Of a DNA stretch of 33,185 nt, positions 1-9,092 are shown piece after piece. How positions within the stretch are numbered: the first letter of the stretch is position 1; each line of letters starts with the position of its first letter. The notes under the pieces were generated by a model. That model had not been told where the DNA came from. It was given only the letters and a program-made list of their open reading frames with translations, and did no database searches. Origin of the DNA: Rhizobiaceae bacterium (GTDB taxonomy: Bacteria > Pseudomonadota > Alphaproteobacteria > Rhizobiales > Rhizobiaceae); the NCBI GenBank assembly GCA_027484835.1, contig JAIXSF010000486.1, positions 1-33,185 of the forward strand. The letters are read 5' to 3'. The position numbers were made by a program, and so were the translations under genes.

Positions 1-1258
1 CGAGCGTGTTGTCGTCGACGACGACGCCGGCGAGATAGGAATGCAGAGCGCCACAGAAGTCCGTGTCCATCACGAACTTCTCGTAGGACATGGCGAGCAG
101 TCCATCGACGAAGCCGGCCGAATGCAGGATGAAGTTCGCACCGCAATGCACGGCCGACATCATCGACATGACGCCTTCCTGCATGGCCTGGGCATCCGGC
201 AGCTTGGAATTGGAGAAGTTTCCGGCACAGCGCAGCGGCAGTTTCAGCCGTCGGGCGAGCTGGCCGATGACCATGGAGCCGATCGCCGGCTCCGGCGTGC
301 CGAAGGTCGGCGATCCCGAGCGCAGCGACATCGAGGAAAGGAAATTGCCGAAGATGACGGGTGCGCCGCGGCGCTCCAGCTGCGTGAGCGCGCAGCCGGC
401 CATGGTTTCGGCGAGCGACTGGGCAATGGCGCCGGCATTGGTGACCGGACCCATGGCACCGCCGAGGATGAAGGGCACGATGACGGCTGCCTGGTTGGCC
501 CGCGCATAGGCACGCAGCGCCTTGGTCATGGTGCCGTCCCAGACGAGCGGCGAGTTGACGTTGACATTGCCGAGGATGACGCAGTTCCGGTCAACGAAAT
601 CGGCACCGAAGAGGATGCGGGCCATCTCGATCGATTCCTCGGCGCGCTCTTCTGCCGTGACCGAGCCCATGAAGGGCCGGTCGGAATACTTGATGTGGCT
701 ATAGACCATGTCGAGGTGGCGCTTGTTGACGGGCACATCGACCGGTTCGCAGATCGTGCCGCCGGAATGATGCAGCCAGGGCGATGACTGGGCCAGCTTG
801 ATCAGGTTGCGGAAGTCCTCGATCGTGCCGTAGCGACGGCCCTTATCGAGGTCCATGACGAAGGGGGAGCCATAGGCCGGCGAGAAGACGACCGCATTGC
901 CGCCGATCTCGACGTTGTTTGCGGGATTGCGGGCATGCTGGGTGAAGGTAGCCGGCGCCGAGCTCAGGATTTCGCGCAGCATGCCCTTCGGGAAACGCAC
1001 CCGCAGTCCCTCGATTTCGGCACCCGCTCTGCGCCAGAGCTCCAGCGCTGCGGGATCGTCGCGGAATTCGATGCCGATCTCCGCGAGAATGCGATCTGCC
1101 ACCGCTTCGATCCGCAGAAGGTTTTCTTCCGACAGGATGTCGTAGGTTGGGATGTTGCGTCGGATGTAGGGCACGACCAGAGGCGAGACCAAGGCTCCCC
1201 CTCGTCGGGCCGAACGCTGCCTGCGTGTGCCCACGTTTTCCGCAAGAGCCTGATCCAT
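1..1258 (-). CDS. MttB-family (trimethylamine/betaine-type) methyltransferase, 3' end missing
   Basis: Reading the minus strand from the ATG at 1258 gives an open frame of 419 codons that runs off the left edge. Family members are about 500 residues, so roughly the last fifth is missing. The protein begins MDQALAENVG and carries stretches I recognise from the MttB superfamily, for example HHSGGTICEPVD, FMGSVTAEER and FGTPEPAIGSM. No in-frame amber codon is visible, so this is a non-pyrrolysine homologue. Known non-pyrrolysine members transfer methyl groups from quaternary amines such as glycine betaine to a corrinoid protein; the substrate here cannot be told. A GAGGGGAAG Shine-Dalgarno sits just upstream of the ATG. 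The gene diverges from a LysR regulator 88 bp away, which probably controls it. No corrinoid protein gene is visible in the window. Confidence 0.85.
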   Translation of the reverse strand, partial: MDQALAENVGTRRQRSARRGGALVSPLVVPYIRRNIPTYDILSEENLLRIEAVADRILAEIGIEFRDDPAALELWRRAGAEIEGLRVRFPKGMLREILSSAPATFTQHARNPANNVEIGGNAVVFSPAYGSPFVMDLDKGRRYGTIEDFRNLIKLAQSSPWLHHSGGTICEPVDVPVNKRHLDMVYSHIKYSDRPFMGSVTAEERAEESIEMARILFGADFVDRNCVILGNVNVNSPLVWDGTMTKALRAYARANQAAVIVPFILGGAMGPVTNAGAIAQSLAETMAGCALTQLERRGAPVIFGNFLSSMSLRSGSPTFGTPEPAIGSMVIGQLARRLKLPLRCAGNFSNSKLPDAQAMQEGVMSMMSAVHCGANFILHSAGFVDGLLAMSYEKFVMDTDFCGALHSYLAGVVVDDNTL

Positions 1259-1333
1259 GACGCTTCCCCTCGTTTTCCTAGAGGCTAGTTCAGGGCAAAC
1301 TCACTGTGACGCTGGAAAATTGCTGGAGATGCG

Positions 1334-1348
1334 ATAAGCTCAGCTTAT
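1334..1348. promoter_or_regulatory. Perfect palindrome with T-N11-A, candidate LysR operator
   Basis: ATAAGCT (1334-1340), one central C, then AGCTTAT (1342-1348). The arms are perfectly complementary, and T1335/A1347 fit the T-N11-A core of LysR-type binding sites. The right arm includes the first two bases of the LysR start codon (1347), so a bound regulator would block its own gene. That function is inferred. Confidence 0.6.
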
Positions 1349-2249
1349 GACAACCTTTCGCAGCCTCATCCCCTCTGCCAACGCGCTGGTGATCTTCGAA
1401 GCGGCCGGGCGGCACGAGAACTTCACCCGGGCGGCAGAAGAGCTCGGCATGTCGCAGGTTGCCGTCTCCTATGCCATCCGTGGGCTGGAACAGCAGCTCG
1501 GCACACAGCTCTTCGAGCGGCAGCATCGGGCAGCCCGCCTGACGGAGGTCGGCGAGCGTTTTCATGCCGATGTGTCGGCCGGGCTGTCGCGAATCGGTCG
1601 GGCGGCGGAGGAAATCCGGATGAAAGGGCGCGAGGTGAATGTGACGCTCGCGGCCTCGACGGCCTTTGCCTCAATGTGGATGCTGCCGCGCCTTTCAGCC
1701 CTCCGGGACGATCTGCCCGACATCGATCTCCGGATCCAGACCAGCGTGCGGGATCTCGATCTCGACGAGGAGGACATTCCGCTCGGGGTGCGAGGTGGCA
1801 ACCCGCATGACTGGCCACATTATCACTCAGCCGAACTGGCACCGGAGATCGTGACGGCGGTGGCGAGCCCCGCCTTCGTCGAGGCGAACGGCTTGCCGGA
1901 CAGCCCGGACGCGATCGCAAAACATCGGCTGATCTGGCTGGAAGAGCCGGTGCGCCAGGCCTGCAGCTGGCCGGAATGGTTTGCCTCGGCTGGCATCGAT
2001 TATCGGCCGACCGGGCGGCGGCTGGCGATCAACGATTATGTTCTCGTGATCCAGGCGGTGCTCGCCGGCCAGGGAATTTCGCTCGGCTGGCGGCATCTCG
2101 TCGAACGTCTCGTCGAACAGGGGCAGTTGGTCGAAGTGGGCGGACATGCGCTGCGCACCGGCCAGGCCTTCCATGTCGTCTGGCCTCGGTCGCGCGAGCT
2201 CAGCGCTGCAGCCACGCGGGTACGCGACTGGTTGCTGAAGCAAACCTAA
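1347..2249 (+). CDS. LysR-type transcriptional regulator, GcvA-like
   Basis: 300 residues, the normal length for the family. The N-terminal winged helix-turn-helix (about residues 10-70) contains NALVIFEAAGRHENFTRAA and the recognition-helix segment MSQVAVSYAIRGLEQQLG, followed by LFERQHRAARLTEVGE, which is typical of the GcvA subgroup. The rest is a periplasmic-binding-protein-like effector domain, with MWMLPRLSALRDDLPDI at its start. No good Shine-Dalgarno lies close to the ATG (GGAG is about 17 nt upstream), but the N-terminus matches family starts. The divergent MttB-family gene is the likely target, with methylated amines or a product as possible effector; this is inference from gene arrangement. 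The stop is 12 bp from the convergent GGDEF-EAL gene. Confidence 0.92.
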   Translation: MTTFRSLIPSANALVIFEAAGRHENFTRAAEELGMSQVAVSYAIRGLEQQLGTQLFERQHRAARLTEVGERFHADVSAGLSRIGRAAEEIRMKGREVNVTLAASTAFASMWMLPRLSALRDDLPDIDLRIQTSVRDLDLDEEDIPLGVRGGNPHDWPHYHSAELAPEIVTAVASPAFVEANGLPDSPDAIAKHRLIWLEEPVRQACSWPEWFASAGIDYRPTGRRLAINDYVLVIQAVLAGQGISLGWRHLVERLVEQGQLVEVGGHALRTGQAFHVVWPRSRELSAAATRVRDWLLKQT

Positions 2250-2261
2250 GCGACAAGCGGA

Positions 2262-3623
2262 TCAGGCGGAGGCGCGGTCGACCAGCGCGAAGTCGTGATG
2301 GTTTTCGGCGAGGTAGCGCAGGGTGGCAGCGGAATCGACGGGTTTGCCGAAGTAATAGCCCTGCCCCATGCCGCAACCCAATTCACGCAGCTTCTGGGCT
2401 TCCGCATCCGTCTCGATGCCTTCGGCGACGACCTCGAGATCGAGGCCCTCGCACATGCTGACGATCGCCTTAATGATGTGCTCGGAGGTGCGATCGGTGG
2501 TGATCGCCGAGACGAAGGCGCGGTCGATCTTGACCTTGTCGAATGTGAATTCGCGCAGCCGCCCGAGGCTCGACTGGCCGGTGCCGAAGTCGTCGAGCGA
2601 GATGCGGATGCCGGCGTCCTTCAATTCCTTGATGATGCGGCGCGCGGTATCTGCCGAGGTCATGACGGCCGTTTCGGTGATCTCGAGCTCGAGGCGGCGC
2701 GGGTCGAAGCCGACGCTGTTCAAGATCGACAGCGTGTTGAAGGAGGTTCTGAGGTCCATCAACTGGACCGAAGAGAGGTTGAAGGACAGGAAGAGATCGC
2801 GCGGCCAGGCGAGCGTCGCTTCGGCTGCCTTGCGCAGCAGCGTCTCGGACAGCGTATCGATGAAGCCGCGCTCTTCGGCGAGCGGCACGAAAACGGCGGG
2901 GGAGACGAAACCGAGATCGGGATCGATCCAGCGGGCCAGCGCCTCGAAGCCGACGACGCGGTTGTCGCGCAGGCGCACGATCGGCTGGAAATGGACGTCC
3001 ACCGTGTCGTTGATGATGGCATTGCGCAGCGCCTGTTCGAGCTGCGTTGCCTGCTTCATCTCCTGGGCGATCTCGCGGGAATAGACGGTGATCTGACCAC
3101 GGCCACGCCGCTTCGAGCGGTAGAGCGCCGTCTCGGCGCTCTTCATCAGCTCTTCGAAATCCTCGCCGGCAAAGGGGTAGACGGCAAAGCCGAGGGAAGC
3201 CGAGAGACGGACATTGCGGTCGCCGAGATCGTAAGGGGCGGAGAGCACGTCCTTGATCAGCTGACCGGCGCGTTCGGCTCCCAGTCGTTCGAAAACCAGC
3301 GGCAGGACGATCGCAAATTCGTCGCCATCGTGGCGGGTGACGATCGCGCCATCCGGCGCACACGCCTTCAGACGGTGAGCAACCTGGCAGAGGATCTCGT
3401 CACCGGCGGCCTGGCCGAAGAGGTCGTTGATCGGCTTGAAGCCATCAAGGTTGACGATGCCGACGGTGAAGGGTGCGGGATCGGTGGCGCGATCGGCTGC
3501 AAGCTGGCGCACCTTGTCTCCCAGCCTCTGGCGATTACCGAGGCCGGTCAGGCGATCCGTGTAGCTTGTCGTCTTCTGGCCGCTCTGTCCCGTGGGGTCA
3601 GAGGGGTTTCCGGCGGCACCCAT
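2262..3623 (-). CDS. GGDEF-EAL protein, probable cyclic-di-GMP phosphodiesterase
   Basis: 453 residues without a signal peptide, membrane segment or N-terminal sensor. The GGDEF domain (about residues 20-180) starts with DRLTGLGNRQRL, but its signature reads DGDEF (99-103): the first glycine is Asp. The RxxD inhibitory site is also absent (PDGA at that place), so cyclase activity is doubtful, although GTP may still bind. The EAL domain (about 195-445) keeps the residues needed for hydrolysis: EALAR (227-231), FNLS, ELEITE, DDFGTG, KIDRAF, EGIET and GQGYYFGKPV. It therefore probably degrades c-di-GMP in the cytoplasm. It follows the PAS-receiver gene after 112 bp, in which a separate promoter is possible. 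A link between the two is inferred from adjacency and from complementary missing parts: one has sensors, the other output domains. Confidence 0.93.
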   Translation of the reverse strand: MGAAGNPSDPTGQSGQKTTSYTDRLTGLGNRQRLGDKVRQLAADRATDPAPFTVGIVNLDGFKPINDLFGQAAGDEILCQVAHRLKACAPDGAIVTRHDGDEFAIVLPLVFERLGAERAGQLIKDVLSAPYDLGDRNVRLSASLGFAVYPFAGEDFEELMKSAETALYRSKRRGRGQITVYSREIAQEMKQATQLEQALRNAIINDTVDVHFQPIVRLRDNRVVGFEALARWIDPDLGFVSPAVFVPLAEERGFIDTLSETLLRKAAEATLAWPRDLFLSFNLSSVQLMDLRTSFNTLSILNSVGFDPRRLELEITETAVMTSADTARRIIKELKDAGIRISLDDFGTGQSSLGRLREFTFDKVKIDRAFVSAITTDRTSEHIIKAIVSMCEGLDLEVVAEGIETDAEAQKLRELGCGMGQGYYFGKPVDSAATLRYLAENHHDFALVDRASA

Positions 3624-3683
3624 CCGTGCATCCCGATCCGCTTCATTCCATGCGTCTCAAAATGGGTCTAAAACATTAAAATT

Positions 3684-3711
3684 ATCATATCGATGGATTG
3701 TAGACGGCCAA
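3684..3711 (-). promoter_or_regulatory. Candidate sigma-70-like promoter for the GGDEF-EAL gene
   Basis: On the minus strand TTGGCC (complement of 3706-3711) is followed after 16 bp by TATGAT (complement of 3684-3689), in an AT-rich gap unusual for this GC-rich region. The -10 box is good and the -35 weak. It lies about 60 bp upstream of the ATG at 3623. A small CCCC/GGGG hairpin (3720-3734) between it and the preceding stop codon may partly isolate the two genes. Confidence 0.4.
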
Positions 3712-3735
3712 ATTGACCTCCCCAAATTTAGGGGA

Positions 3736-5493
3736 TCAGGCGGTCGAGGCAAGCCGCGCAATGTCCGGCACAAGGCGCCGGATTGCCTGATCGACGATGT
3801 CGGGGCTCAAGGGCTTCAGGATCACGTCGTTCATGCCGGATGCAAAGCAGGCTTCCCGGTCGCGGTCGAAAGCCTGGGTCAGGACGCCGATGATCGGGGT
3901 TGCGTCGGTCGGCAACGTCTGGGACGTCTGGCGGATCCGGCGCGCGGCTTCGAAGCCGTTTATGCCGGGCAGCGTAACGTCCATCAACACGATGGCGGGC
4001 TTCAGTTCGGCATACAATTGCACGACGGTCTCGCCATCGGCACAGATGCGGTAGGCATAACCCAGGCCTTCCAGGATCTGCGAAAAGACAATCTGGTTGA
4101 TCTCGTTGTCTTCGGCGACGAGGACCAGAGAAGGTGACGGCGGCGTTGCGGGCGGGCGCGCTACCGACGGCGCGCGCTGCTCCCGAGGTTCCATCAAGGC
4201 AGGTGCAACCGGGATGGTCGGCGACGGGTCGGTGCTGATTTCCCAATCGTCGTTCGGCAGACGCGGCGCATGCAGGGCGGTGAGGCGATCCAGCACGCTG
4301 AAGGCGAGCTCGCCTGCGATATCGGACGCCGGCAAGGTCAGATAGTCAATATCGACGGTCTGCAGCAGCTCGAGGCAGCGGATGTCGAGGTCCATGTCGA
4401 CGATCGCAAGGTCGATGACGACGCCGACAGAGCGGGCAACGGCCAGAAAGGCGTCGAGCTCCTGATCGTCGCGGACGCAGCAGCTGTCCAGCCCGAGAAG
4501 CTGGAGGATTTCCAGCGCTCTCGCTTCGAATTCGCGGTCACCTGTTACCAGCAGGGCCTTGCGCCCGGTCAGGCGACCATCAACCGGACTATGGTGCGGT
4601 TCGGTTGGCGCGGAGACTGAGGAGCCCGTCTCCTGTGGGCCCGGCATGTCGTAGGCCATGCCGCCGACCTCGCCAAAGCTGGAGACGACGAGATAGCGGC
4701 CGGGTTTGCCGACGCGCTGGACATGGACAAGGATCGGTCGCGGCGGATCACCATAAAGGCGCATCGGCAGGGTGAGCGATGACGTGAGCCCGGTGTCGAG
4801 CACTTCGCGGGAAACGGCCGCCAGACGTGTGGCAATCTCCGCATCGAAGAGACTGGAAATGGTGCCACCGAGCGCGCTATCGGCGCCGACGGAGATGGCC
4901 GAGCAGAAGACCTTGTTGACCGCGACCAGCTGCAGGTTGCGATCCTGGACGAAGACCGGATGGGCGAGATTGTCGAGAATTTCCTCGGTCAACTGCACGC
5001 GCTCGATATCGGCGCGCCACTGTTCCTCGCGACGCTTCTGCTCGGTGATGTCGCTCATCACGCAAAAGCCGAAGCCGGAGGACAGGCGTCGATTGGAGAA
5101 CCGGGTCCAGCGCTTGCCGTCGTCACACGCCTGGATCTCGTAGCGCTCTTTCCAGTGGGTCGCGATCTGATGGGTCAGCCATTCCTCACGGCTGAGTGGG
5201 GTACCCTGGGCATGCGTGATTGCGGCATAGCGGAGCCCCGCGTCATAGGCCGCACCCAAGAGATCCCTCAGTCGCGTGCCGACCTCGAAAAAGCCTGGGG
5301 GCAGCGGCAGGAACTGGCGCGCGTTGCGGCTTGCAAAAATGAGCTGATCGTTCCGGTCATAGACCACGAAGGCGGAGGAAAAAGCCTCGGACACGGCGTC
5401 CATGAGGGCAGCATCCAGCGCAGCTTCAGTCGACGGATTGTCGAGCCCCTGCCGTTTCTTTTCCTGGCCGGGAACCGGTGGAAACTCGCTCAC
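3736..5493 (-). CDS. PAS-PAS-pseudoreceiver-receiver protein lacking a histidine kinase core
   Basis: 585 residues from the chosen GTG start. Two PAS-like domains come first: the first contains FVVYDRNDQLIFASRNA and ends at FCVMSDITEQKRREEQW; the second contains HPVFVQDRNLQLVAVNKVF. Instead of HisKA/HATPase domains there is a linker, then a degenerate receiver-like segment (KALLVTGDREFEARALEI ... IDLAIVDMDLDIRCL). A canonical C-terminal receiver follows: VAEDNEINQ, phosphoacceptor Asp in VLMDVTLPG (near residue 505), LTQA, and the lysine of ILKPLS (near 560). It resembles a hybrid kinase from which the kinase core has gone. It must be phosphorylated by another kinase or signal through PAS dimers. 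An in-frame ATG at 5622 exists, but the GTG at 5493 has a far better ribosome site. The downstream GGDEF-EAL protein is a plausible partner (inference). Confidence 0.85.
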   Translation of the reverse strand: MSEFPPVPGQEKKRQGLDNPSTEAALDAALMDAVSEAFSSAFVVYDRNDQLIFASRNARQFLPLPPGFFEVGTRLRDLLGAAYDAGLRYAAITHAQGTPLSREEWLTHQIATHWKERYEIQACDDGKRWTRFSNRRLSSGFGFCVMSDITEQKRREEQWRADIERVQLTEEILDNLAHPVFVQDRNLQLVAVNKVFCSAISVGADSALGGTISSLFDAEIATRLAAVSREVLDTGLTSSLTLPMRLYGDPPRPILVHVQRVGKPGRYLVVSSFGEVGGMAYDMPGPQETGSSVSAPTEPHHSPVDGRLTGRKALLVTGDREFEARALEILQLLGLDSCCVRDDQELDAFLAVARSVGVVIDLAIVDMDLDIRCLELLQTVDIDYLTLPASDIAGELAFSVLDRLTALHAPRLPNDDWEISTDPSPTIPVAPALMEPREQRAPSVARPPATPPSPSLVLVAEDNEINQIVFSQILEGLGYAYRICADGETVVQLYAELKPAIVLMDVTLPGINGFEAARRIRQTSQTLPTDATPIIGVLTQAFDRDREACFASGMNDVILKPLSPDIVDQAIRRLVPDIARLASTA

Positions 5494-5508
5494 ACTGCTG
5501 CCTCTTGG
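5491..5508 (-). promoter_or_regulatory. Shine-Dalgarno deciding a GTG start
   Basis: On the minus strand AAGAGG (AGAGG is the complement of 5501-5505) stands 7 nt before GTG (5493-5491), which opens VSEFPPVPG. The upstream in-frame ATGs at 5622 and 5565 lack comparable sites, and the residues they would add (MRARPGCLSC...) look like non-coding translation. I therefore take GTG as the start. Confidence 0.6.
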
Positions 5509-5771
5509 AATCTCGCCGTTGAACACGACGAGAATTTTGTGGGGCTGATGCCATGACGGAGACATGCCGAACTGCGCATCTGGCGGGAACCCACACGAGA
5601 GACACCCCGGCCGTGCCCTCATTCCGCTGCCAGCAAACCTGCTTCAAGAGACATTGCAAGTCATTGTTCACATTAGAGAGATTCCGTTAAGGTCGGCTTA
5701 ATGGTGGGCATGAAGCGGTGCCCTTGCGATTTCGCCTTTCGTCGAGCCGCCGAATCCGCGAAAATGGAAAG

Positions 5772-7622
5772 ATGATCATCAAGCAGCTCTCCGAAACGCT
5801 CATCAACCAGATCGCCGCCGGCGAGGTCATCGAACGACCGGCCAGTGCGGCGAAGGAATTGATCGAGAACGCGATCGACGCAGGCGCCACCCGGATCGAG
5901 GTGGCGACAGCCGGCGGCGGCAAGACGCTGCTTCGCGTCATCGACAATGGCTGCGGCATGGGACCGGAGGATCTGGCACTCGCCATCCGCCGGCACTGCA
6001 CGTCGAAGCTCAGCGAGACGCTGTTCGACATCCGCTCGCTCGGCTTTCGCGGCGAGGCCCTGCCCTCGATCGGTTCGGTGGCGAAGCTGACGATCACCAG
6101 CCGTCCGGCCGGCGCCGACAGCGGTGCGGAAATCGCCGTGGTCGGCGGCAAGGTGGGCGACGTGCGGCCGGCGGCGGCCAATCCCGGCACCACGGTGGAG
6201 GTGCGCGATCTCTTCTTCGCGACACCGGCGCGGCTGAAATTCATGAAGACCGAAAAAGCGGAAGCCGGCGCGATCACCGAGATCGTCAAGCGCATGGCGA
6301 TCGCCTTTCCGGCCATCCGTTTCGTGCTCTCCGGCACCGACCGCTCGACGCTCGAATTTCCCGGCACCGGTGACGACCACCTGGCGCGCATCGCCCAGGT
6401 TCTGGGCGCCGATTTCAAGGACAATGCGATCGAGCTCGATGCCGAGCGCGAAGACGTGCGGCTGACGGGCTTTGCCGGTGTGCCGACCTTCAACCGGGGT
6501 AATTCGGCCCATCAATATGCTTTCGTCAACGGACGGCCTGTGCAGGACAAGCAGATCCTGTCGGCGATCCGTGGCGCTTATGCCGAAACCATTCCGCAGG
6601 GTCGCTATCCGGTGGCTGTTCTGTCGCTGACGCTCGATCCGGCGCTGGTGGATGTGAACGTGCACCCTGCAAAATCGGATGTGCGCTTCCGTGACCCGGC
6701 CCTGGTGCGCGGCCTGATCGTCGGTGCCATCCGGCAATCCTTGCAGCGTGAGGGGGACCGGGCGGCAACAACCGGGGCCGGTGGCATGCTGCGGGCGTTT
6801 CGTCCGGGATTCTCGCCGCAGCCGGCACAGGCCTGGTCACCGGCCAGCTCGCCCTCGCGGCCGCTTTACGGCGGCATGCCGAGCTTCGGCGGCGGTTTTG
6901 CCGGGGCTGCAGCGCCGGCGGCTCGCGGCTTTGGCGAGGCGGTACAAGCGGCCTTCGACAGCCTTTCCATGCCGACGGCCAGAAGCGAGCCGATCGTGGC
7001 CGCTCCCCAAGCGCAGGGCGCGACCGTCGAGGCGATTGCCAGCTATCCGCTGGGGGCCGCGCGGGCGCAGGTGCATGCCAATTACATCGTCGCGCAGACG
7101 GATGACGGGCTTGTCATCGTCGACCAGCATGCCGCCCATGAGCGGCTGGTCTTCGAACAGATGCGCAAGGCACTGACGGGGCGCCGGCTCCCATCGCAAG
7201 GGCTGTTGATCCCCGAGATCGTCGACCTGCCGGAAGAAGACTGCGACCGGCTGATGACCCATGCGGAAAGCCTGGAGCAGCTGGGGCTTGCGATCGAACG
7301 CTTCGGTCCGGGCGCCATTGCCGTGCGCGAGACGCCGGCAATGCTGGGCGAAATGGATGCGACGCAGCTGGTGCGGGACCTTGCTGACGAGATCGCCGAA
7401 TGGGATACGGCCGACCGGCTTTCGGCGAAGCTCGAACATGTCGCAGCGACCATGGCCTGCCACGGTTCGGTGCGGTCGGGACGGCGCCTGCGTGTGGAAG
7501 AGATGAACGCGCTTTTGCGCCAGATGGAACAGACGCCGGGGTCTGGCCAGTGCAACCATGGGCGACCAACCTATGTGGAGCTGAAGCTCTCCGATATTGA
7601 GCGTTTGTTCGGGCGCAGTTGA
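5772..7622 (+). CDS. mutL: DNA mismatch repair protein MutL
   Basis: 616 residues. The N-terminal GHKL ATPase begins [20 protein letters not shown] with the catalytic Glu in [11 protein letters not shown] (E29), then [15 protein letters not shown] and the nucleotide-binding loop near TPARLKF. After a Pro/Ala-rich linker (about residues 335-420), the C-terminal dimerisation/endonuclease domain carries [12 protein letters not shown] (from D451), the DQHA(x)2E(x)4E metal-binding nicking motif. ACHGSVRSG and QCNHGRP (C594) complete the site. This is the form found in bacteria without MutH, as expected for Rhizobiales. It couples MutS mismatch recognition to strand incision. An upstream in-frame ATG (5718) would add 18 unconserved residues; ATG 5772 matches the family N-terminus and has GGAAAG directly before it. 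Confidence 0.97.
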   Translation: MIIKQLSETLINQIAAGEVIERPASAAKELIENAIDAGATRIEVATAGGGKTLLRVIDNGCGMGPEDLALAIRRHCTSKLSETLFDIRSLGFRGEALPSIGSVAKLTITSRPAGADSGAEIAVVGGKVGDVRPAAANPGTTVEVRDLFFATPARLKFMKTEKAEAGAITEIVKRMAIAFPAIRFVLSGTDRSTLEFPGTGDDHLARIAQVLGADFKDNAIELDAEREDVRLTGFAGVPTFNRGNSAHQYAFVNGRPVQDKQILSAIRGAYAETIPQGRYPVAVLSLTLDPALVDVNVHPAKSDVRFRDPALVRGLIVGAIRQSLQREGDRAATTGAGGMLRAFRPGFSPQPAQAWSPASSPSRPLYGGMPSFGGGFAGAAAPAARGFGEAVQAAFDSLSMPTARSEPIVAAPQAQGATVEAIASYPLGAARAQVHANYIVAQTDDGLVIVDQHAAHERLVFEQMRKALTGRRLPSQGLLIPEIVDLPEEDCDRLMTHAESLEQLGLAIERFGPGAIAVRETPAMLGEMDATQLVRDLADEIAEWDTADRLSAKLEHVAATMACHGSVRSGRRLRVEEMNALLRQMEQTPGSGQCNHGRPTYVELKLSDIERLFGRS

Positions 7623-7716
7623 CCGGCATTCGACGGGGTTTTGGAGTGGACCATCTTTTCATCGCCGGGAGGGCGCTGTATTGCAGTTCCGTGACACGCG
7701 GCGCAGGAGAAGAGTG

Positions 7717-7947
7717 ATGAACCGTTTCGAAGGCGGCGGAAACCGCGAAGCCAAGATCCGCTATCTCGATGCCGATTTCCAGATCCTGACGCCCGGGACT
7801 TTCGTCACCTGCGCGATCACCGGTCGCCCGGTCATGGTCGACGAGCTCAAATACTGGAGCGTTGCGCGCCAAGAGGCCTATGTCGATGCGGCAGCGTCGC
7901 TTGAAGCCGAGAAGCGCGCGGGCGCTCTGCCCAACCAGCGCCGCTGA
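7717..7947 (+). CDS. DUF2093 family protein
   Basis: 76 residues starting MNRFEGGG, with AKIRYLDADFQILTPGTFV and CAITGRPVMVDELKYWSVARQEAY, which I recognise as the small DUF2093 family of Rhizobiales and relatives. Its function is unknown. AGGAG (7705-7709) stands 7 nt before the ATG and fixes the start; the longer upstream frame is non-conserved. It follows mutL by 94 bp and ends 3 bp from the stop of the convergent lpxK. The single segment with CxxTGRPVxxDELxYW suggests a compact soluble domain; the lone cysteine does not make a metal site by itself. Confidence 0.85.
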   Translation: MNRFEGGGNREAKIRYLDADFQILTPGTFVTCAITGRPVMVDELKYWSVARQEAYVDAAASLEAEKRAGALPNQRR

Positions 7948-7950
7948 TCC

Positions 7951-8985
7951 TCAGGCTTTCTTGCCGAGACGACGGCGACGGCAGGCTTCGATCGCCCTGT
8001 CGATGATCAGGTCCGGCGCCTTCGGATCGTCGAAAAGCATATCGACATCGACGATCCTCGATTTTTCCCGCAGCTCTTCCGAACGACCGTGACCACCCGT
8101 CAGGCGCACGTTGTCCTTGGCGGTGGTGACGAGTTGCAATCCCTGCTTTTCGGCACGGGCGAGCAGGTCTGCGATCTCGTCGTCGGCGAGGTGGTGGTGG
8201 TCGGGAAAGTCCTGCCGGTCGGCGATGACGGCGCCCAGTTCTTCCAGCGTGCGGTAGAACTTGTTGGGATCGGCAATCCCGGCATAGGCCAAGACCGAGC
8301 GGCCGCGGAGATCCTCGGCCGCGCGCGGCGAGACGTTGGCCACGAGGACCGGCTTTCCGCTGCGCGACGCCTGGCGGACAAACTGGTCCGCGGCATCACC
8401 CTTGCCGACCTTCAGGATGGCATCGAGATGGCGCATCTGGATGCCGATCGGCGCGCGGACGGGGCCTGAAGGGACGACCCAGCCATTGCCGATGCCACGC
8501 AGGCTGTCGACCACGATCAGCGCGTAGTCGACGGCAAGACGCGCGCTCTGGAAACCATCATCCATGATGATCAGATCGGCGCCTTCGGCCACCAGCTTTT
8601 CGGCACCGGCGATCCGGCGGCGGGAAATGACCGTCAACGCCTCGCGGGCGAGCAGCAGCGGTTCGTCGCCGACGGCCGTGGAGCGGTGATGATGGCCGTC
8701 GACGACCGTCGTGACATCGAGCGAGCCGCCGTAACCGCGGCTCAGGAAGCCGGGCTTCAGGCCCTTGGCCTTGGCGGCGCGGGCAATGGCAATTGCTGTC
8801 GGGGTTTTACCAGCACCGCCGACGGTGAAATTGCCGACGCAGATAACGGGGACCGGCAGGGCATGTCTGCGGCGGTGGCGCATGATGGCGCCGGAGATGC
8901 GACCATAGACGAAGGAAAGCGGGTAAAGGCAGATTGCCTGCCAGCCGGTCTTGGTCCACCAGAAAGGCGGTGCCTCGGATACCAT
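7951..8985 (-). CDS. lpxK: Tetraacyldisaccharide 4'-kinase LpxK
   Basis: 344 residues. LpxK phosphorylates the 4' position of the lipid A disaccharide at the inner membrane, the step before Kdo addition. Visible are the N-terminal membrane-associating part ([23 protein letters not shown]), the Walker A loop [13 protein letters not shown] (around 50-62), [15 protein letters not shown], and the family motif IIMDDGFQ with the catalytic-site Asp pair. TTAKDNVRL marks the C-terminal lobe. The ATG at 8985 has AGGGACGAG just upstream and matches family N-termini; an in-frame ATG at 9084 gives 33 unlikely extra residues. It lies 116 bp downstream of the HAD gene in the waaA direction, so it may share that transcript or have its own promoter beyond a hairpin at 9093-9111. 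Confidence 0.95.
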   Translation of the reverse strand: MVSEAPPFWWTKTGWQAICLYPLSFVYGRISGAIMRHRRRHALPVPVICVGNFTVGGAGKTPTAIAIARAAKAKGLKPGFLSRGYGGSLDVTTVVDGHHHRSTAVGDEPLLLAREALTVISRRRIAGAEKLVAEGADLIIMDDGFQSARLAVDYALIVVDSLRGIGNGWVVPSGPVRAPIGIQMRHLDAILKVGKGDAADQFVRQASRSGKPVLVANVSPRAAEDLRGRSVLAYAGIADPNKFYRTLEELGAVIADRQDFPDHHHLADDEIADLLARAEKQGLQLVTTAKDNVRLTGGHGRSEELREKSRIVDVDMLFDDPKAPDLIIDRAIEACRRRRLGKKA

Positions 8986-9092
8986 TCTCGTCCCTGTCCT
9001 GACCCACGACGCCCCTGCGGCGCCCTTCCCTTGGTCGCAACAAGAACCATTGCAACGCATAATGGTCAAGCTGGACCGTGCCAAATTGGCAA

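Noticed and set aside
2295..3671. Open frame of 458 codons opposite the GGDEF-EAL gene
   Set aside because: The minus-strand gene has GGDEF and EAL motifs; the plus-strand translation is His/Glu-rich noise.
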